Shown here in pieces: positions 1-12,616 of a DNA stretch of 64,000 nt. This stretch comes from Rhizoctonia solani. Taxonomy: Eukaryota > Basidiomycota > Agaricomycetes > Cantharellales > Ceratobasidiaceae. The stretch spans positions 682,001-746,000 of the forward strand of contig NC_057376.1 in assembly GCF_016906535.1 (NCBI RefSeq), written 5' to 3'. Numbering within the stretch: the stretch's first letter is position 1; every line of letters starts with the position of its first letter. Under the pieces are notes generated by a model. That model was not told the DNA's origin. It was given only the letters and a program-made list of their open reading frames with translations, and did no database searches. Position numbers and translations under genes: made by a program.

Positions 1-504
1 TATGACATGCTCCTCTGCATCTGTGATACCCTCAATCTTGTATTCTTCTTCTCTGTCCACTGTCACTGGTGGTGGGCAGTTCTCTTACCTTTTATAGTTA
101 GCCAGTTACCTTTTTATCCTTTTTTCTCATTTAATATCTCTCTTTCCTTTTAGAGTATATTCTTTTATTACTTATTTTCCCTATCCACAACAGTCACAAC
201 ACAAACAATTTTTGTTGAGTATGTCCATAATTTTTCACAGTCTATGCCATTATTAAGGAAAGATGGTGACCCAACTGCTGGAAGAGATGCCAAACAACTA
301 CTTAAGGACAAAAAAAGGCAGATAGATTAGAACTGTATGTCTGTAGCTTGACATGTCCTAGGAGGGGAACAAATTAGACAGGAGCCCAAGTTGACAAAAA
401 CAACAAACTATCAGATATTTCCAGATCACTGTAAGTGAGTGTGAGAGAGCTCATGTGCCATCTCAGGACTTGTTTACTCAGTAAAAACATGTGCAAAAAG
501 GAAT

Positions 505-589
505 GACCTCTACCCGGATTGAACGGATGACCTTGAGGAGGTTCCAAGGCAAGCTGGAATCTCACGCTCTACCACTGAGCTAAGAAGTC
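505..589 (-). tRNA. tRNA-Trp (CCA anticodon) with a short intron
   Basis: On the minus strand this folds as a tRNA. The 7-bp acceptor stem (GACTTCT with AGAGGTC, one G-U) closes it. The D arm is GCTC/GAGC, and the T arm is ATCCG/CGGGT around loop TTCAATC. The anticodon loop reads TTCCAG, giving CCA (Trp), followed by about 14 bases that fit an intron after position 37. The 3' half of the anticodon stem is CCTCA, leaving one A-C mismatch next to the loop. The resemblance to fungal tRNA-Trp (GACCTCTTAGC start, GTAGAGGTC end) supports the identity. The fold is clear; the exact intron borders are inferred. Confidence 0.8.
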
Positions 590-1148
590 TTGTTATAAGC
601 TCTCATTACAACAAACGTATTGGCCTCAGTAAAGTTTAAATGAGGAAGTGTTGTTAGAACCAAGTCCCAAGAAGATACATTGGGTCAAATTCTCACTATT
701 AACTTCAAGCTGACTGCATTGTGGTGAATATGATTATTGTAACTATATGCAATCTCTCCCAACTAGGAGGGAAAATACATGCTCTGCTGACTAAATACCT
801 CATCTGTTCTGTAACTTACTCTACTTGTCTTGACGCCTGGGTGCTCCTCCCTTTCTACACCTATCCACTGAATGCACATTTGCATGACCAAGATCTTGTT
901 ACCTCATGCAAGTATGACCTCAGAGCTTTTGTTTCCACATCATCCAGGAACCCTCCCCCCATGTTCACCAAAGCACGTTGCAAGCCGTTGGTTTAGAATT
1001 TGAAGCAATGATCAGTTACACCTCACTATTTGGCTAGGTAAATATACAAGGGGGGTCATCACCAGACAAACAAACAAAGAAAAAAGGAAGGAAAAACACA
1101 AGATAAAATAAACACGACGACACGACATTACAGGGGGGGGAATCCTTT

Positions 1149-3714
1149 TTACCGCTCAATGTTCCTACTCAATGGCCTCGAACTCGATCCGCCCATATCT
1201 ACATCTGCCCCAGTTGATAGACTTACAAACGGCTGCATCGTAAAGGGCGTAGAGAGTGGCCTGTCTCTTTCCCGTTCACGGGCGTCTCGCTCCATCCTCC
1301 GCTGCCATTCTCGCGTCTGCTCCCTGTCCCAGGGATCATGATCGACTTCGGTAGTAGTCCATGCGGCAGACGAGGAAGGGGGGCGCTTGTCTTCTTTATC
1401 GCTCGCAGCGGGCACGGGCGATCCATACTGTAGCTCCCGTTCGCGTTCGCGTTCGCGCTCCCGGTCCATACGAGGGTCACGCTCTCGCTCTCGTTCACGG
1501 TCTCGGTCGATCCTCGGCTCTCGCAAGTCACGTTCGCGGTCCAGGCGAATATCTCGAGAGTCACGGTCGCGTGCGTCTCTGGGGTCCCGCTCGCGGTCCC
1601 GTTCCAAGCGGGTATCTCGCCTACGCCCGGTTGATCCATCCCATGCGGGAGCAGGGCCAACGACGTAGCTATGCACTAGCGTAGGTGGGTACTGGGGGCC
1701 GGGTGCAACTTCATGTCGCGTTCCGGGGGTTGGACCTGTTACAGAACTCGACGCTGCACCATTCATAGAGCGGTAGCTGTAACCTCGGGACCGAGCATAG
1801 GCTTCTTCCTCGCTGGTATAGTTGAGAGTAGGAGGTTGATAGAACGTTGTGCGCCTGGGAGTCATTTGTTCCAAATCCCCAATTGCATCGGCATAAGAAA
1901 GCGGCGTAAGGGAAGGTGTTGCGCGGACTGGGACAGGCGCACGCTGAGGGTTTGCATGTAGCTTGAGCAGTGATTTTAACGAGGGGGGTTGCGGAAGGCT
2001 ACTGGGTGCCGCGGGAATAGGCCGAGCTGCAAGGGCGTAAGTAACCAACTTTACTGAAAAAAAGCTCAGCAAACTTACTATTAGCAGGTCGTTCCGCAGT
2101 CCGCTTTTCTCTTTCAAGGCGTCGTCGTTTTCGCGCACATTCGGTTCGCATATTATCACGGAGTTCATCTCTTGCATGCCGCCACTCGGACCATGTTGCA
2201 GCCTCTTCGGCCCGCCGCATAGTAGCGCTCCAGCCTATTTCGAGAGAACGGCGGGTTTCGGCTAATTGTTTGCGACGACCGCGGCGTGCGTCCAATTCTC
2301 GCTGAAAGAACACCAGTTCCGGGTGGGTGCCTATTGGAAGACCGTCAGGATCACACAGGACTCAATTCCAGTAGAACCGACCATCGAGGATCATTGCTTC
2401 CTCTCTTGCCGCCTCTTCCATCTTATCGGCGTAGAGTCGCTCTCGAAGTTCAGCGAATCGAACTTCCATTGCAGCCAGCACATCAAGGGCCTCTGCTCGA
2501 TGAGGAGGCTGCATGTCAGGATCGGCCTCGATTTCTACTTCGGGTTCGGGACCGGGTTCAGGCTCGGGCTCGGGTTCTGGTTCAGGCTCTTCCTCTGGTT
2601 CAGGCTCTGGTTCAGGGTCGATGCTTGCCTTGGAATCGTCACCAAGTCCAGTCTCGTCCTCTGGCTCCGGGTCGGGATCGGGTTGGGCTGCACCTCTATG
2701 ATGTGTGGGCTTAGAGGTCTCGACAAGCTCACCGGGTTCGGGTTCGTCTATTGGCATATCGATGTCCGACTTGGTTTCGTCGGGGTTTGCAGAGAGCGCG
2801 GAATTAGATTCATCAGGAGTAGGCGATGGCTTCTTGGAACTTGGATCCAGTTGGATAGGCGTGGGGGATGGTCGAGGTGTAGTTGCGCCTGCTGGCCATT
2901 GGGTAAGCAAACAAACAAGGCAAAAAATAGTTTCAACTGACTGTTTGGAGCAGAAATTGGCGTACTGATGTCGTCAGTTGTGGGGCGAGTTGATATAGTG
3001 ATGCTCGGACGCTCTGTTGCGGACATAGGTTTATCGTGCCTCCGGGGGGTAGGTTCACTGGAGGCGGTGGCTGGGGTATCTTCGATTTCACCATCACTGA
3101 GCTACAAGTGCAATTAGCAATGTGTCTGAACATGTAGCATGTATGGTTACCTGAGCTGAATCGGTGGCCTTTGTCTGTTCCGGACCGCTCGAGTGACTAC
3201 GGCTGGGGCTGCCGTCACGGGGGGTGATGTCGAGGCCAAGTCCGTTGGGCTGTTGCTTGGGTTTCTTGTAAGCCCACTCCCACATGGCTGGGGGGACAAC
3301 TACACCGCCTCTTCGGGAGCGAGAGCTCATCTGAGGCTGGGAGCCGCTGGTGCTGGTGCTTCCGCTGCCGTTGTGATTGCCATTCGCTGTGCTCTCAGAC
3401 GTCCCGCGGCTATGGGCCCGCCGAGAGCTATGTTCCCTATCGACCGTTGTGTACGGAGTGGGAATAGACTTCCGAGGTTTCCGACCTCGTTTTTTCTTCT
3501 TTGTCTTCCGTTGCTTGACGTCGTCTTCGTCCGTAAGCTCAGACGAATCTGAACCCGACTCTAGCCCCGTTCGCCGCGCCTGTTTGTTGGTAATTCGGGG
3601 CTGATTCGTCGTCTGGACAGGGGGGAGAGCAGTACTAGCTCGTGGTGGAGACGGTGCAGGGGAACTGAGTGACCCAGAAGAGGCCCTGATCGAACGTGCC
3701 GGCGTCGAGTCCAT
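1149..3714 (-). CDS. SDS3: Sds3/Dep1-family subunit of an Rpd3-type histone deacetylase complex
   Basis: Predicted exons are 3151-3714, 2942-3101, 2382-2891, 2079-2330 and 1149-2026 (787 aa). The diagnostic part is a helical segment in the middle of the protein. It reads AELRERLYADKMEEAAREE and then, across the exon 3/4 junction, the family hallmark GTHPEL. In known Sds3 proteins this region scaffolds the Sin3-Rpd3 corepressor complex in the nucleus. The flanks are low complexity: a Ser/basic N-terminus with a KKKKRGRKPRK stretch that may be a nuclear signal, an acidic Pro-Glu repeat block, and a C-terminus of Arg-Glu/Arg-Asp repeats. Intron 3 uses the unusual donor GTCGGT. A NAGNAG acceptor at exon 3 leaves a one-codon ambiguity. 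The assignment rests on the core motif; the disordered ends are not informative. Confidence 0.8.
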
Positions 3715-5997
3715 CGTGGTCCAGTTGTCTCTTCCTCCCGGCGCTTGACAGAATATTGGTCATGTTCCGCTCTCTGAGCTCAGAGTGCACGTGCTCGCCA
3801 CAGCCACGGACAAGCGTCTATTTGCTTCGGGTCCAAGGCCTTCCATTTTGGGTTATGAGAAAGCGGGTGCCACTGGCACGACCTTCTGATATCTCTCAAG
3901 CAGAAGATCCACTCTTAGTGCACTATTGTGGGTAAATTCTCCCTGGAATCGTTGTATGATTTTCTGGGCCATGGAACACCGGCTTGAAGCTCGTAATCAC
4001 ATCCTCTCCATATCCTATGTGATGTCAATTACAGTACCAGAGAAGACGCCTCAGATATGGGTAGATAGACGACGCTATTTTGATCATGGAGACTGAGGCT
4101 CTTAACCCACACTCACGATATAATTGTCATACTACGATCAATCTCGAACGGAACGCAACTCGATCTCAATTACACTACCTAAACCCAACTTCGAAATACC
4201 GCCAAAAATACGTGGCTCGGTACCCTCATCGGCTATGGTTGACTCTATGGGTGTAGTAACCATATACCGGGGGTGATAGTTGTCGGCAAACCCTGTACAA
4301 GATTCTGCAAGAATGGCACTCATTTCTCGGCTCGGACGAGTGGTACCCGCAGGATTAGACCGCCGATGCTGAGCGTCTGAATTACGATCTATGCCATCTC
4401 ACCCCCACTGTGTTATCTACCATATATTCCAGCTCAAACGAGGAATCCTTCTTAATTTTTGAATAAGATCACCCTATAGGACGAACAAAGTTATATCAAA
4501 GAGCCACGGGCTTGACGTGAAGCATATATACCTCGGACGAGACAGAACTCTTGGGCCTCGGCAGAGATACAAGTCGCAAAAACAGTTTCTCCTCTCACAA
4601 GAATTTTGAACGGAGCGAATGATAAAACTCGGATCCCTTCCACATCGTGCACATAACCAGCTTAAGTGGAGGATATTATGCTGGACGATGTATTGGGAGC
4701 TACAGCGGATTCGCACAGTACCCCAGATGTTATTGTTACCCGGTTTACTACCAAGGGAGCTACTGTTCATGCGACCAAGTCTCGGCTTTTCCATATGACC
4801 ATTGATCAGATATAGTGCTGGTTATCTCCATCGTCGGGTTGGTTTGGCTCAGCGAATACAGTCAAAGTACAACCATCAGATGGGTCTGTAGTTATTCCGT
4901 CATACGTGTACAGATAGCTGATAATTGTACCATACCCAGCATCTTAATGGCCATGTGGGTACCCCCGACCTGACTGTTCCATGTGCTATACTCCAGTTGG
5001 ATCATGAGGGAACTCATCGCCCCCAGCGTTTCCACATATGGAAGACGGGTAATGGGTATCCGGCAAACTCGCTAGAATAAGCCTGAACTAGGTTCCGCTG
5101 CAAATACTCTCAAATCAATTTACCGCCGGCGCCACTATCACTGCCGTCATCGACCATGTGGTAGGTTGTTGGGCCACAAACGACGGCATCGTAAGCCGGC
5201 CTTAGATCACCCTGTTATGTAGTACTCTGGTGCACTTGAAAGACTAATTTGGAGAATGCCTATGACTCACAAGACCGACACATGGTGCCCGAGCCATACT
5301 GCGATGTGGAGGTACAGCTCTCCTTGCAACCGCATTCTAGAACATAACAACATTCATTCACACCAACTCGTGGATTGTCGATACTTTGTAATACTTCATG
5401 TGCACACCACGTTAAACATGCTTGAAGAACCATACTTATTACTCCGAACTTGAAATCCTGAGGAAATTAGTTCAGTGCTTCGGGCGAGCGAGTTTCATTT
5501 GGATTAGGCATACGAACCTAGACTACAGTATGGTAAGCTTGATATTTCCCCAGAATGACAGCTCATCACTCATGGTTCATCAGTCCTTCTGTCCGAGCAC
5601 TATCTGACTGGCAATCTGCACACCGTACTCCATAAGGTCCCGTCAGGCGGAAGCCCATAGTCACCACAAGCTACTCAGGACCAACTGAAGTCACGTCCTC
5701 CCGCTTCGTGCTTTCCTTCGCTTCCCCATGTTGTTACGTCGCCCTTGCCTCACGGTTCAACCACGCCAAGCCATTCCCAAGAAGCCATCCTCACGCGGAC
5801 ACTTCCCCCGCCACCTGGATGCAAACAAGGACACGCGCTGTACTCCCGTCGCACCTTCGCCCGACGCTCCTTGAGAAGGCATACTGCTCTGTCCGTATAT
5901 GCAAATCGCGCATCGCATGACATTTGACCCGGGAGATAATGTGTGGATGCACATGCATGCGTTCCCAATGGGAAGACCTAGCGTACCGAGCCAGTAG
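3715..5997. other. Intergenic region, no gene supported
   Basis: About 2.3 kb between the Sds3-like gene and the first fungalysin. Only short unrelated open frames occur (for example minus strand 4474-4794), without recognisable domains or convincing splice chains. No repeat or RNA gene is evident. Confidence 0.5.
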
Positions 5998-6005
5998 TAT
6001 AAATA
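5998..6005 (+). promoter_or_regulatory. TATA box of fungalysin gene 1
   Basis: TATAAATA lies 85 bases before the start codon at 6090, a normal spacing for a fungal core promoter. Inferred from sequence match and position only. Confidence 0.5.
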
Positions 6006-6089
6006 ACTGTAGTTGGCAAGGACAAGTCGGCAGGCGCTCCTCGAACGTCAAAGCTTCCCCGCTCTCTTCAACGGTCACTCACTCATCCA

Positions 6090-8243
6090 ATGGCTTTCAT
6101 CGCTAAGCTCGCCGCTGTCGCTCTTCTCATTGCCCAGGGCGCGATCGCCGCTCCTTGGTAAGTCTTGGCACTCTATTTTCAGCACTAATTTCCCCCGACT
6201 AACTCGATACTTTAGGGATGCGTCCGTCCGCCAGACTACCCACCGTGTGCGCTCGGTTGGCACCAAGGGCGCTCAATTCCAGTCATACCACCCCGAGCCT
6301 GTCTTTGAGACCTATGGCGTTGACGGTGTTGTTCACCCGCTCGCTAAGCGAGGTCTCCCGGCTACCAACGAGGAGGCTGCCAAGGCTTTCCTTGAGGAGA
6401 AGCTCGGTGTCAAGTCCGATGCCTTCGTCCGCAAGTCTGGCCACTCTTCCGACGTTGTTTCCAACGAGTACTTCAAGCAGAGGATCAACAATATTCCCGT
6501 TGCCAACGCTGTCGCCAACGTTGCGCTCAAGGGAGAGAAGGTCGTTTCTTTCGGTGCTAGCTTTGTCAAGCCCAGTAAGTAAACATGGCAGATTACTTGA
6601 CCACAAACTTACCCGACTACAGAGAGCGTTGCGGCTACTACCCCCAGTTTGACCAAGGAGGCCGCTATTGCAAAGGCTGAGGCCGCCCTCGGAGGCAAGT
6701 ACAACAACTGGCCTACCGCCCTCGAGTACTTTGCCAAGGACTCGGATCATGTCGTCCTCACCCACGTTGTTCAAGTTCAAAACGCTGAGACTCAAGAGTG
6801 GTACGAGGCCTTTGTCGATGCCACTTCTGGTGAAATCATCAATGTTGTGTCTTTCGTCGCCGATGCTAGCGTTAGTATTCTTACTTTGACCTACCATGAA
6901 ATCTTTCTAAAGCCTCTCACAGTACCGTGTCGTTCCTTTCGATAAGCAGAGCCCAACCGATGGCTTCCAGACCCTCACCAACCCCCACGACACCACCTCA
7001 TCCCCCAACGGCTGGCATCAGTACGGAACTACTACTACCACTACTACTTCAGGTAACAACGTCCTCGCATACAAGAGCTCGTCTTCCACCGGCACCACTT
7101 CGCAGAGCTCTGCCACCAACAACTATGTCTATACCTTCAACTCAGCTGGTACCCCTGCTGCTAACAAGGACCCGGCTACCGTCAACGCCTTCTATGTTGG
7201 CAACATGATGCATGATCTCCTTTACCGCTATGGTGGGTATACATATATATGAATGACTAATACATTACTAATATATGGGCTAGGCTTCACTGAGACCGCG
7301 TACAACTTCCAGCGCAACAACAACGGAAAGGGTGGCGCTCAGAACGACCATGTTCTCATCTCTGTTCAGGATAGCTCGGGAAGCAACAATGCTAACTTCG
7401 CGACCCCCGCCGACGGACAGTCTGGCCAGATGCGCATGTTCACCTGGACCCTCACCTCGCCTAACCGCGATGGTGCGCTCGAGAACGACATCGTTGTTCA
7501 CGAGTACACCCACGGCCTCACTAACCGCCTGACTGGTGGTGGAACTGGTCGCTGTTTGCAGACCACCGAGGCCGGCGGAATGGGCGAGGGTTGGTCTGAT
7601 GCTCTTGCCGACTGGACTGAGCAGACCAGCGCGACCGACAGAGACTTCACCCTAGGCAGTTACGTTTACACCAAGAACATTCGTGATTACCCTTACTCGA
7701 CCAGCAAGACCACCAACCCCCTCACCTACGGAACGCTCCGCACTCGCACTGAGGTTCACGATGCTGGTGAAGTCTGGGCTACTATCTGGCACGAGATCTT
7801 CGCTGCACTCATTGCCAAACAGTAAGCAACACCAAGCCGTTATCTCACTTACCAGACTAACGAATTATCTTGCAGCGGCTTCTCCGCTGATAAGAACAAT
7901 GCCTCTGGTTCCGCTGGAAACATCGTTGGTCTCCACCTCCTCGTCGATGCGCTTCAACTCCAGCCTTGCAACCCCACTTTCATCGCTGCTCGCAATGGTA
8001 AGCTATAATAAATATGGGGGTTGCACACATATACTAACGAACTATTCGCATAGCTATCATCCAGGCCGATGCCAACCGCTACGGTGGTGCCAACAAGTGC
8101 CTTCTGGTAAGAGACATACAATTATTTCTACTTAGCAACCTACTTATTGGTTCATTTAGTGGACTGCCTTCGCCAAGCGTGGTCTCGGTAACGGCGCAAC
8201 GACGACCAAGACCGACAGCACCACTCTTCCCAGCGGTTGCTAA
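6090..8243 (+). CDS. Secreted M36 fungalysin metalloprotease (copy 1)
   Basis: Exons 6090-6157, 6216-6574, 6623-6870, 6923-7232, 7284-7821, 7876-7997, 8054-8106 and 8160-8243 give 593 aa. Residues 1-21 or so are a signal peptide ending AIAAP. A fungalysin/thermolysin-type propeptide follows, with the start of the mature enzyme near YRVVPFDKQSPTDGF. The catalytic zinc site HEYTH and the downstream GEGWSDALADW, which carries the third zinc ligand, are intact. The ATG chosen precedes a clean signal peptide and lies 85 bases after a TATA box. Known fungalysins are secreted zinc endopeptidases that degrade extracellular protein and, in some pathogens, host chitinases. Two further copies follow in tandem. 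This copy lacks two introns that both other copies have. Confidence 0.93.
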
Positions 8244-9427
8244 ACGATATTTCACGGAACACAGGACACGGCATACTTCGGATTTTTACTTGGGCTTATG
8301 ATTTGATGAAAACTGTACACACCGCAGGATAACTGAATCAACTTCGTTTTCTATTTACACAATACCGATAAAAATGTTGCATATACTCATAGATCAAATC
8401 TTGAGAGACAAACAAGGCACATCAGTTAAGGTAGGCGCCAGCCAGATTATGCAGGCAACCCCGAGTACCAACATTTGCTTTTCTCCCCTCAAACACAATA
8501 TTACCGTATTGTGACTTGATAAAAAGCTGGTTTTTTGAACTTCCTAATTATTTCCCTTAATAAATTCCTATAAAAAAAAAGTGCATTTGAAGAGTTGTTT
8601 CAATAACACTGGTCGCCGCTGCCTGCATGATCTGGCTGGCGCCTACCTTATTGCTCTCCCAAGGCCCTCAATTTTTGCAACTAGCGCTCAGCGCTGTGAA
8701 TGTATTCTATCACAATCCACCGTTCTCTCAAGCTCTGTTCAGCCAAACGTACATATACTAGCCGATTTTGGTCCCCTCGGTATAGTGGGGACGATAGTGA
8801 AGCTCTGAATCCTATAGTTACGCAGCCCCAACACTTCGAGAGGTTGCGCCCAAATAATATTTAGTGTACCTACTGTGCGGTTAGCAGTACTTATACCGCA
8901 CATAAGACACGGTACACAAATTTTCTTCGGAGTACAGTGTGATCGGGGAATTTGGCTTCTTTGAACTTCCGTGATTCTCATGGCTTGTGTCTCTGTGCTG
9001 TTCCACTCGGAGGATTCCGATTAATCACGAGTTGAGCGGAAGATTGCGCAAATGACTTGAGAGCCCAGTATTCGGCATTTGAACTACCTACATTACTATA
9101 GATGATACTCCAAGACGTTCTTTCTCTTATGCTGTTGGCTCGGTACGGGAGAAAAGACACGGGGCCGACTCGATGTTCATCATAACATCTCATTGAGCCG
9201 GTTATGAGTATCTCGTGATATGATCCAGTGTTCTCGGCCTAACGAGTGAATAGCCTCCATTTCATTAGATAGCCAGCTGTGCCCATGTGGTTGGGCATGC
9301 CGAAGATAAAGCTGATTCATGCGGAATTTTCATCTTCCGTGCGCATCCACTGTGCGTACATAAAGCCAAGCATACTGATTAAATCAATACACACCGTCCT
9401 TGTGTGCACGGCTCTTCATACTACTCA
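8244..9427. other. Spacer between fungalysin copies 1 and 2
   Basis: About 1.2 kb, AT-rich near 8500-8580 with a short poly-A run. It has no open frame, RNA gene or repeat I can support. It must hold the copy 1 terminator and copy 2 promoter, but no sharp signals are visible. Confidence 0.5.
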
Positions 9428-11726
9428 ATGTTGCTACCAACTTGGCGTCTCGCCATCCTGGCGACGTTCTGGCAGTATGGCACTGCAGCCCCATGGTATT
9501 ACATCCCCTCATTACTGGTGGATTATCAGTTCAATGATTCCTTCATGCCAGGAATAAGCATGTCAAACGGACAACTCATCATTTCCGTTCGCTTGGACCC
9601 AAAGGAACTCAATTTCAATCTTACCACCCAGAGCCCGTTTTTGAAACTTATGGGGTAGAAGGCCTTTACCACCCACTTTCCAAACGTGGCATACCTAGCA
9701 CAACTCAGGAAGCGGCCAAGAAGTTCCTTGAAGAGAGACTTGGGATTAAACCGGGGTCCTTGACTCGAAAAGCAGGACACTCATTGAACGGAACCTCCCA
9801 CGAATATTTCAATCAGCTCGTCGTGAGTGCCCATAGCGTTACTGAGAAGCAATACGACAAATCATTATTTTGAGCCACCAGAATGGAATCTACGTAGGGA
9901 ATGCGGTTGCAAATGTGGCTTTGAAGGGGGATAGAGTTGTTTCTTTTGGTTCCAGTTTCGTTCAACCCAGTGAGTTTCTTTGAAAACAAATTTGTCATCG
10001 ATGGAACTCTTGAACTATATCATTTCATTCAGAAAGTATCGCGAAAAATATACCGGTATTAACACAATCTGCTGCCATTGCTATTGCGGAGTTCGAGACA
10101 GGCGGAAAGTATAATAATTGGCCAATCCAAATAGAGGTATTAGATTGCATGTTTTAATCGGCCTTTATATTTAACTTGATGCCAAATTTAGTACTTTGCT
10201 GAAGATTCAGATCATATCGTCTTGGTATACAAGATTCAAGTTCAAGATGAAGAACAGGGCGAGTGGTATAGAGTTGCAGTAGATGCAGAGTCTGGTCGCA
10301 TAGTCGATGTGGTATCTTTCGTTTCAGATGCTAGTGTAAGTAAGAAAATCCTTATTTTACTTGCTGAGATATGCTAAAAATCTTGAAATACTAGTATCGA
10401 GTCATCCCTATTATATGGAAAGACCCAACTGATGGTTTCACGACGGTGACTGACCCCTCTGATACATCGGCTTCCCCGAATGGCTGGCATCAAAACGGCC
10501 CTATAGATACAGGCTCAACATCCGGTAATAACGTGATTGCCTACAAATCGGACTCTAGTAGCGGAACAACCCCGCAAAGCTCACGAATTAACAACTTCAT
10601 TTACAACTTTGACTCTCGAAGTACTACCGCCAACATCAAAAATATATCAACTGTGAATGCATTCTACTTGGGCAACATGATGCATGATCTACTTTATCAC
10701 TACGGTGAATATCATTAAAAGGAGTAACTGAGTGTGTCTAACTTGGGTATACACAGGTTTTACAGAGGCTGCATATAACTTCCAAACAGACAATTATGGT
10801 AGAGGCGGGAAGGCCAATGATCCTGTTTTTATCTCGGTGCAAGATAGCTCTCGCGTCAATAATGCCAACTTTGTGACGTTACCCGACGGTCAACCCGGCC
10901 AAATGAATATGTTTATGTGGACCCAGGCGACTCCGCCTCGCGATGGAGCGCTTGAGAATGACATAGTTATTCACGAGTATACTCATGGCCTCACCAACCG
11001 CCTCACTGGTGGCGGCACTGCCGAATGCTTACAATCTATCGAAGCACAGGGACTTGGAGAAGGTTGGTCGGATGCGGTTGCAGACTGGTCCCATCAATCA
11101 AGTGAGGAAGATGTTGTCGAGGATTTTACAATGGGTACCTATGTTAACCTCCGGGGAATTCGGGACTACCCGTACTCAACCAACATGATCGCAAACCCAC
11201 TCACTTATGGATCGTTGCGGTCGCGCATAGAGTTCCATGATGCTGGAGAGGTCTGGGCAGTTATATGGCATGAAATATTTGCATTGCTAGTAGAAAAATA
11301 GTAAGTCCACGCAGAGCTTATACCGCATCAAATACAGTACTAATCCTTCAATGTCATAGCGGATTCTCTGCCGATAAACGGGATGCCTCGAGCGGAGCAG
11401 GAAATATTATAGCTTTACATCTGCTCGTCGATGGACTTCAACTCCAGCCTTGTAATCCGACGGTTCTTGCGGCTCGAGATGGTGAGACCAGGTTATGCAT
11501 GTATGCGTATGTTAGATGCCCAACATTCTACATTTCAGCTATCTTACAGGCTGATGCCAATCGATACAATGGTAGAAATAGATGTCTCCTTGTGAGTTCA
11601 TCACTGGCGGCTGTGTATTCATCAACTCATGATGCATTTCAGTGGATTGCTTTTACCAAGCGAGGCCTCGGATGGAAGGCGACAACAGCTAAATTTGACG
11701 ATTTCACGGCTCCAGAAGATTGTTGA
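9428..11726 (+). CDS. Secreted M36 fungalysin metalloprotease (copy 2, divergent)
   Basis: Exons 9428-9495, 9552-9822, 9882-9969, 10033-10136, 10192-10335, 10395-10704, 10757-11300, 11360-11481, 11539-11591 and 11643-11726 give 595 aa. It has a signal peptide ending GTAAP, the propeptide, the HEYTH zinc site and GEGWSDAVADW, so it should encode an active protease. It differs visibly from its neighbours. Many codons end in A or T (ATA, GTA, TTA), while copies 1 and 3 favour C or G. The C-terminus also departs from the ATTTK...PSGC tail the other two share. This suggests an older or less highly expressed duplicate; transfer from elsewhere is possible but less likely, because intron positions mostly match. 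No frame break was found. Confidence 0.9.
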
Positions 11727-12516
11727 TATAAATAGACTCGAATATATAAGAGCTTTAGAGCTCTATCTGAAGCGCCTGATGGATTTTGTTCAGATGTTCT
11801 GTATTTTGTCTACCAGCTCTGGGTGAAAACAACTGCATACCGGCTGCCACAAGCGCCATCTAATTTGAAATAGATAGATGTGCCAACGTCAAATCACCTC
11901 ATGGCTCACATCTTCCAATACACAATATCACACGCAGCACTCGACTTCTATTATTCTTGGAAGAATAAAGGTTCACATTATATCAATGTGTGATAGTTGT
12001 CAATGCTGGGAGTGCAGTGTGACCATGCGTTTATTGATAAGATAATACTCCGCGAAGTCATCTAAGCGCACTTAGAGAAGCCACTCTGTAAAACACCACA
12101 TGCTTGCTTGGGAATTAGAACTACCCGATCACGCAATAATTCTTGCTCACATATCGAATCATGTTTCTATGAATAGACTCATGAGAGGTAAGTGCCAAGG
12201 CTTTCCGTGGTTGCTCCCTATCATAATACATAGCGCCGGGATGATTGAGAATAGGTACGTGCGGTGCAAGAACAAGAAGCAGCTAAATTTGGATTTGCTC
12301 TGTAGTCTAGAACAAGAATTCCGTTAGAACGTATGGTAATGTCCGCGTAAATTGGCCTCGTAAATGTAGTCAGCTTGGTGCAAGCATGTAGTCCTATGGT
12401 CATGCTACACTCGCTTGTTCCTAACCGCGAGGAGGTACATTGGTAATTGAGAATAAGACCTTACATGACGGGGAAGCTGAGCGGCGAGCACACGACTCAT
12501 TTATGCATGAGAATAC
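11727..12516. other. Spacer between fungalysin copies 2 and 3
   Basis: About 0.8 kb, moderately AT-rich, with no gene, RNA or repeat I can support. Confidence 0.5.
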
Positions 12517-12522
12517 TATAAA
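12517..12522 (+). promoter_or_regulatory. TATA box of fungalysin gene 3
   Basis: TATAAA lies 95 bases before the start codon at 12617, matching the layout before copy 1. Inferred. Confidence 0.45.
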
Positions 12523-12616
12523 GTCCAACTGGTTGGGCTCTTCAGTCTCCAGCGGTCTTTGGATCGTACCTTCAGCTCTTTTTGGTGTAATACTCCTTTG
12601 GTTACTCATATTCACA

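Noticed and set aside
1361..1684. Open frames on the plus strand opposite the Sds3-like gene
   Set aside because: They are shadows of the Arg-Glu/Arg-Asp repeat coding sequence on the minus strand.
4474..4794. 106-codon minus-strand open frame, with nearby short frames suggesting a decayed gene
   Set aside because: The frames do not join into a recognisable protein, so no gene or pseudogene is claimed.
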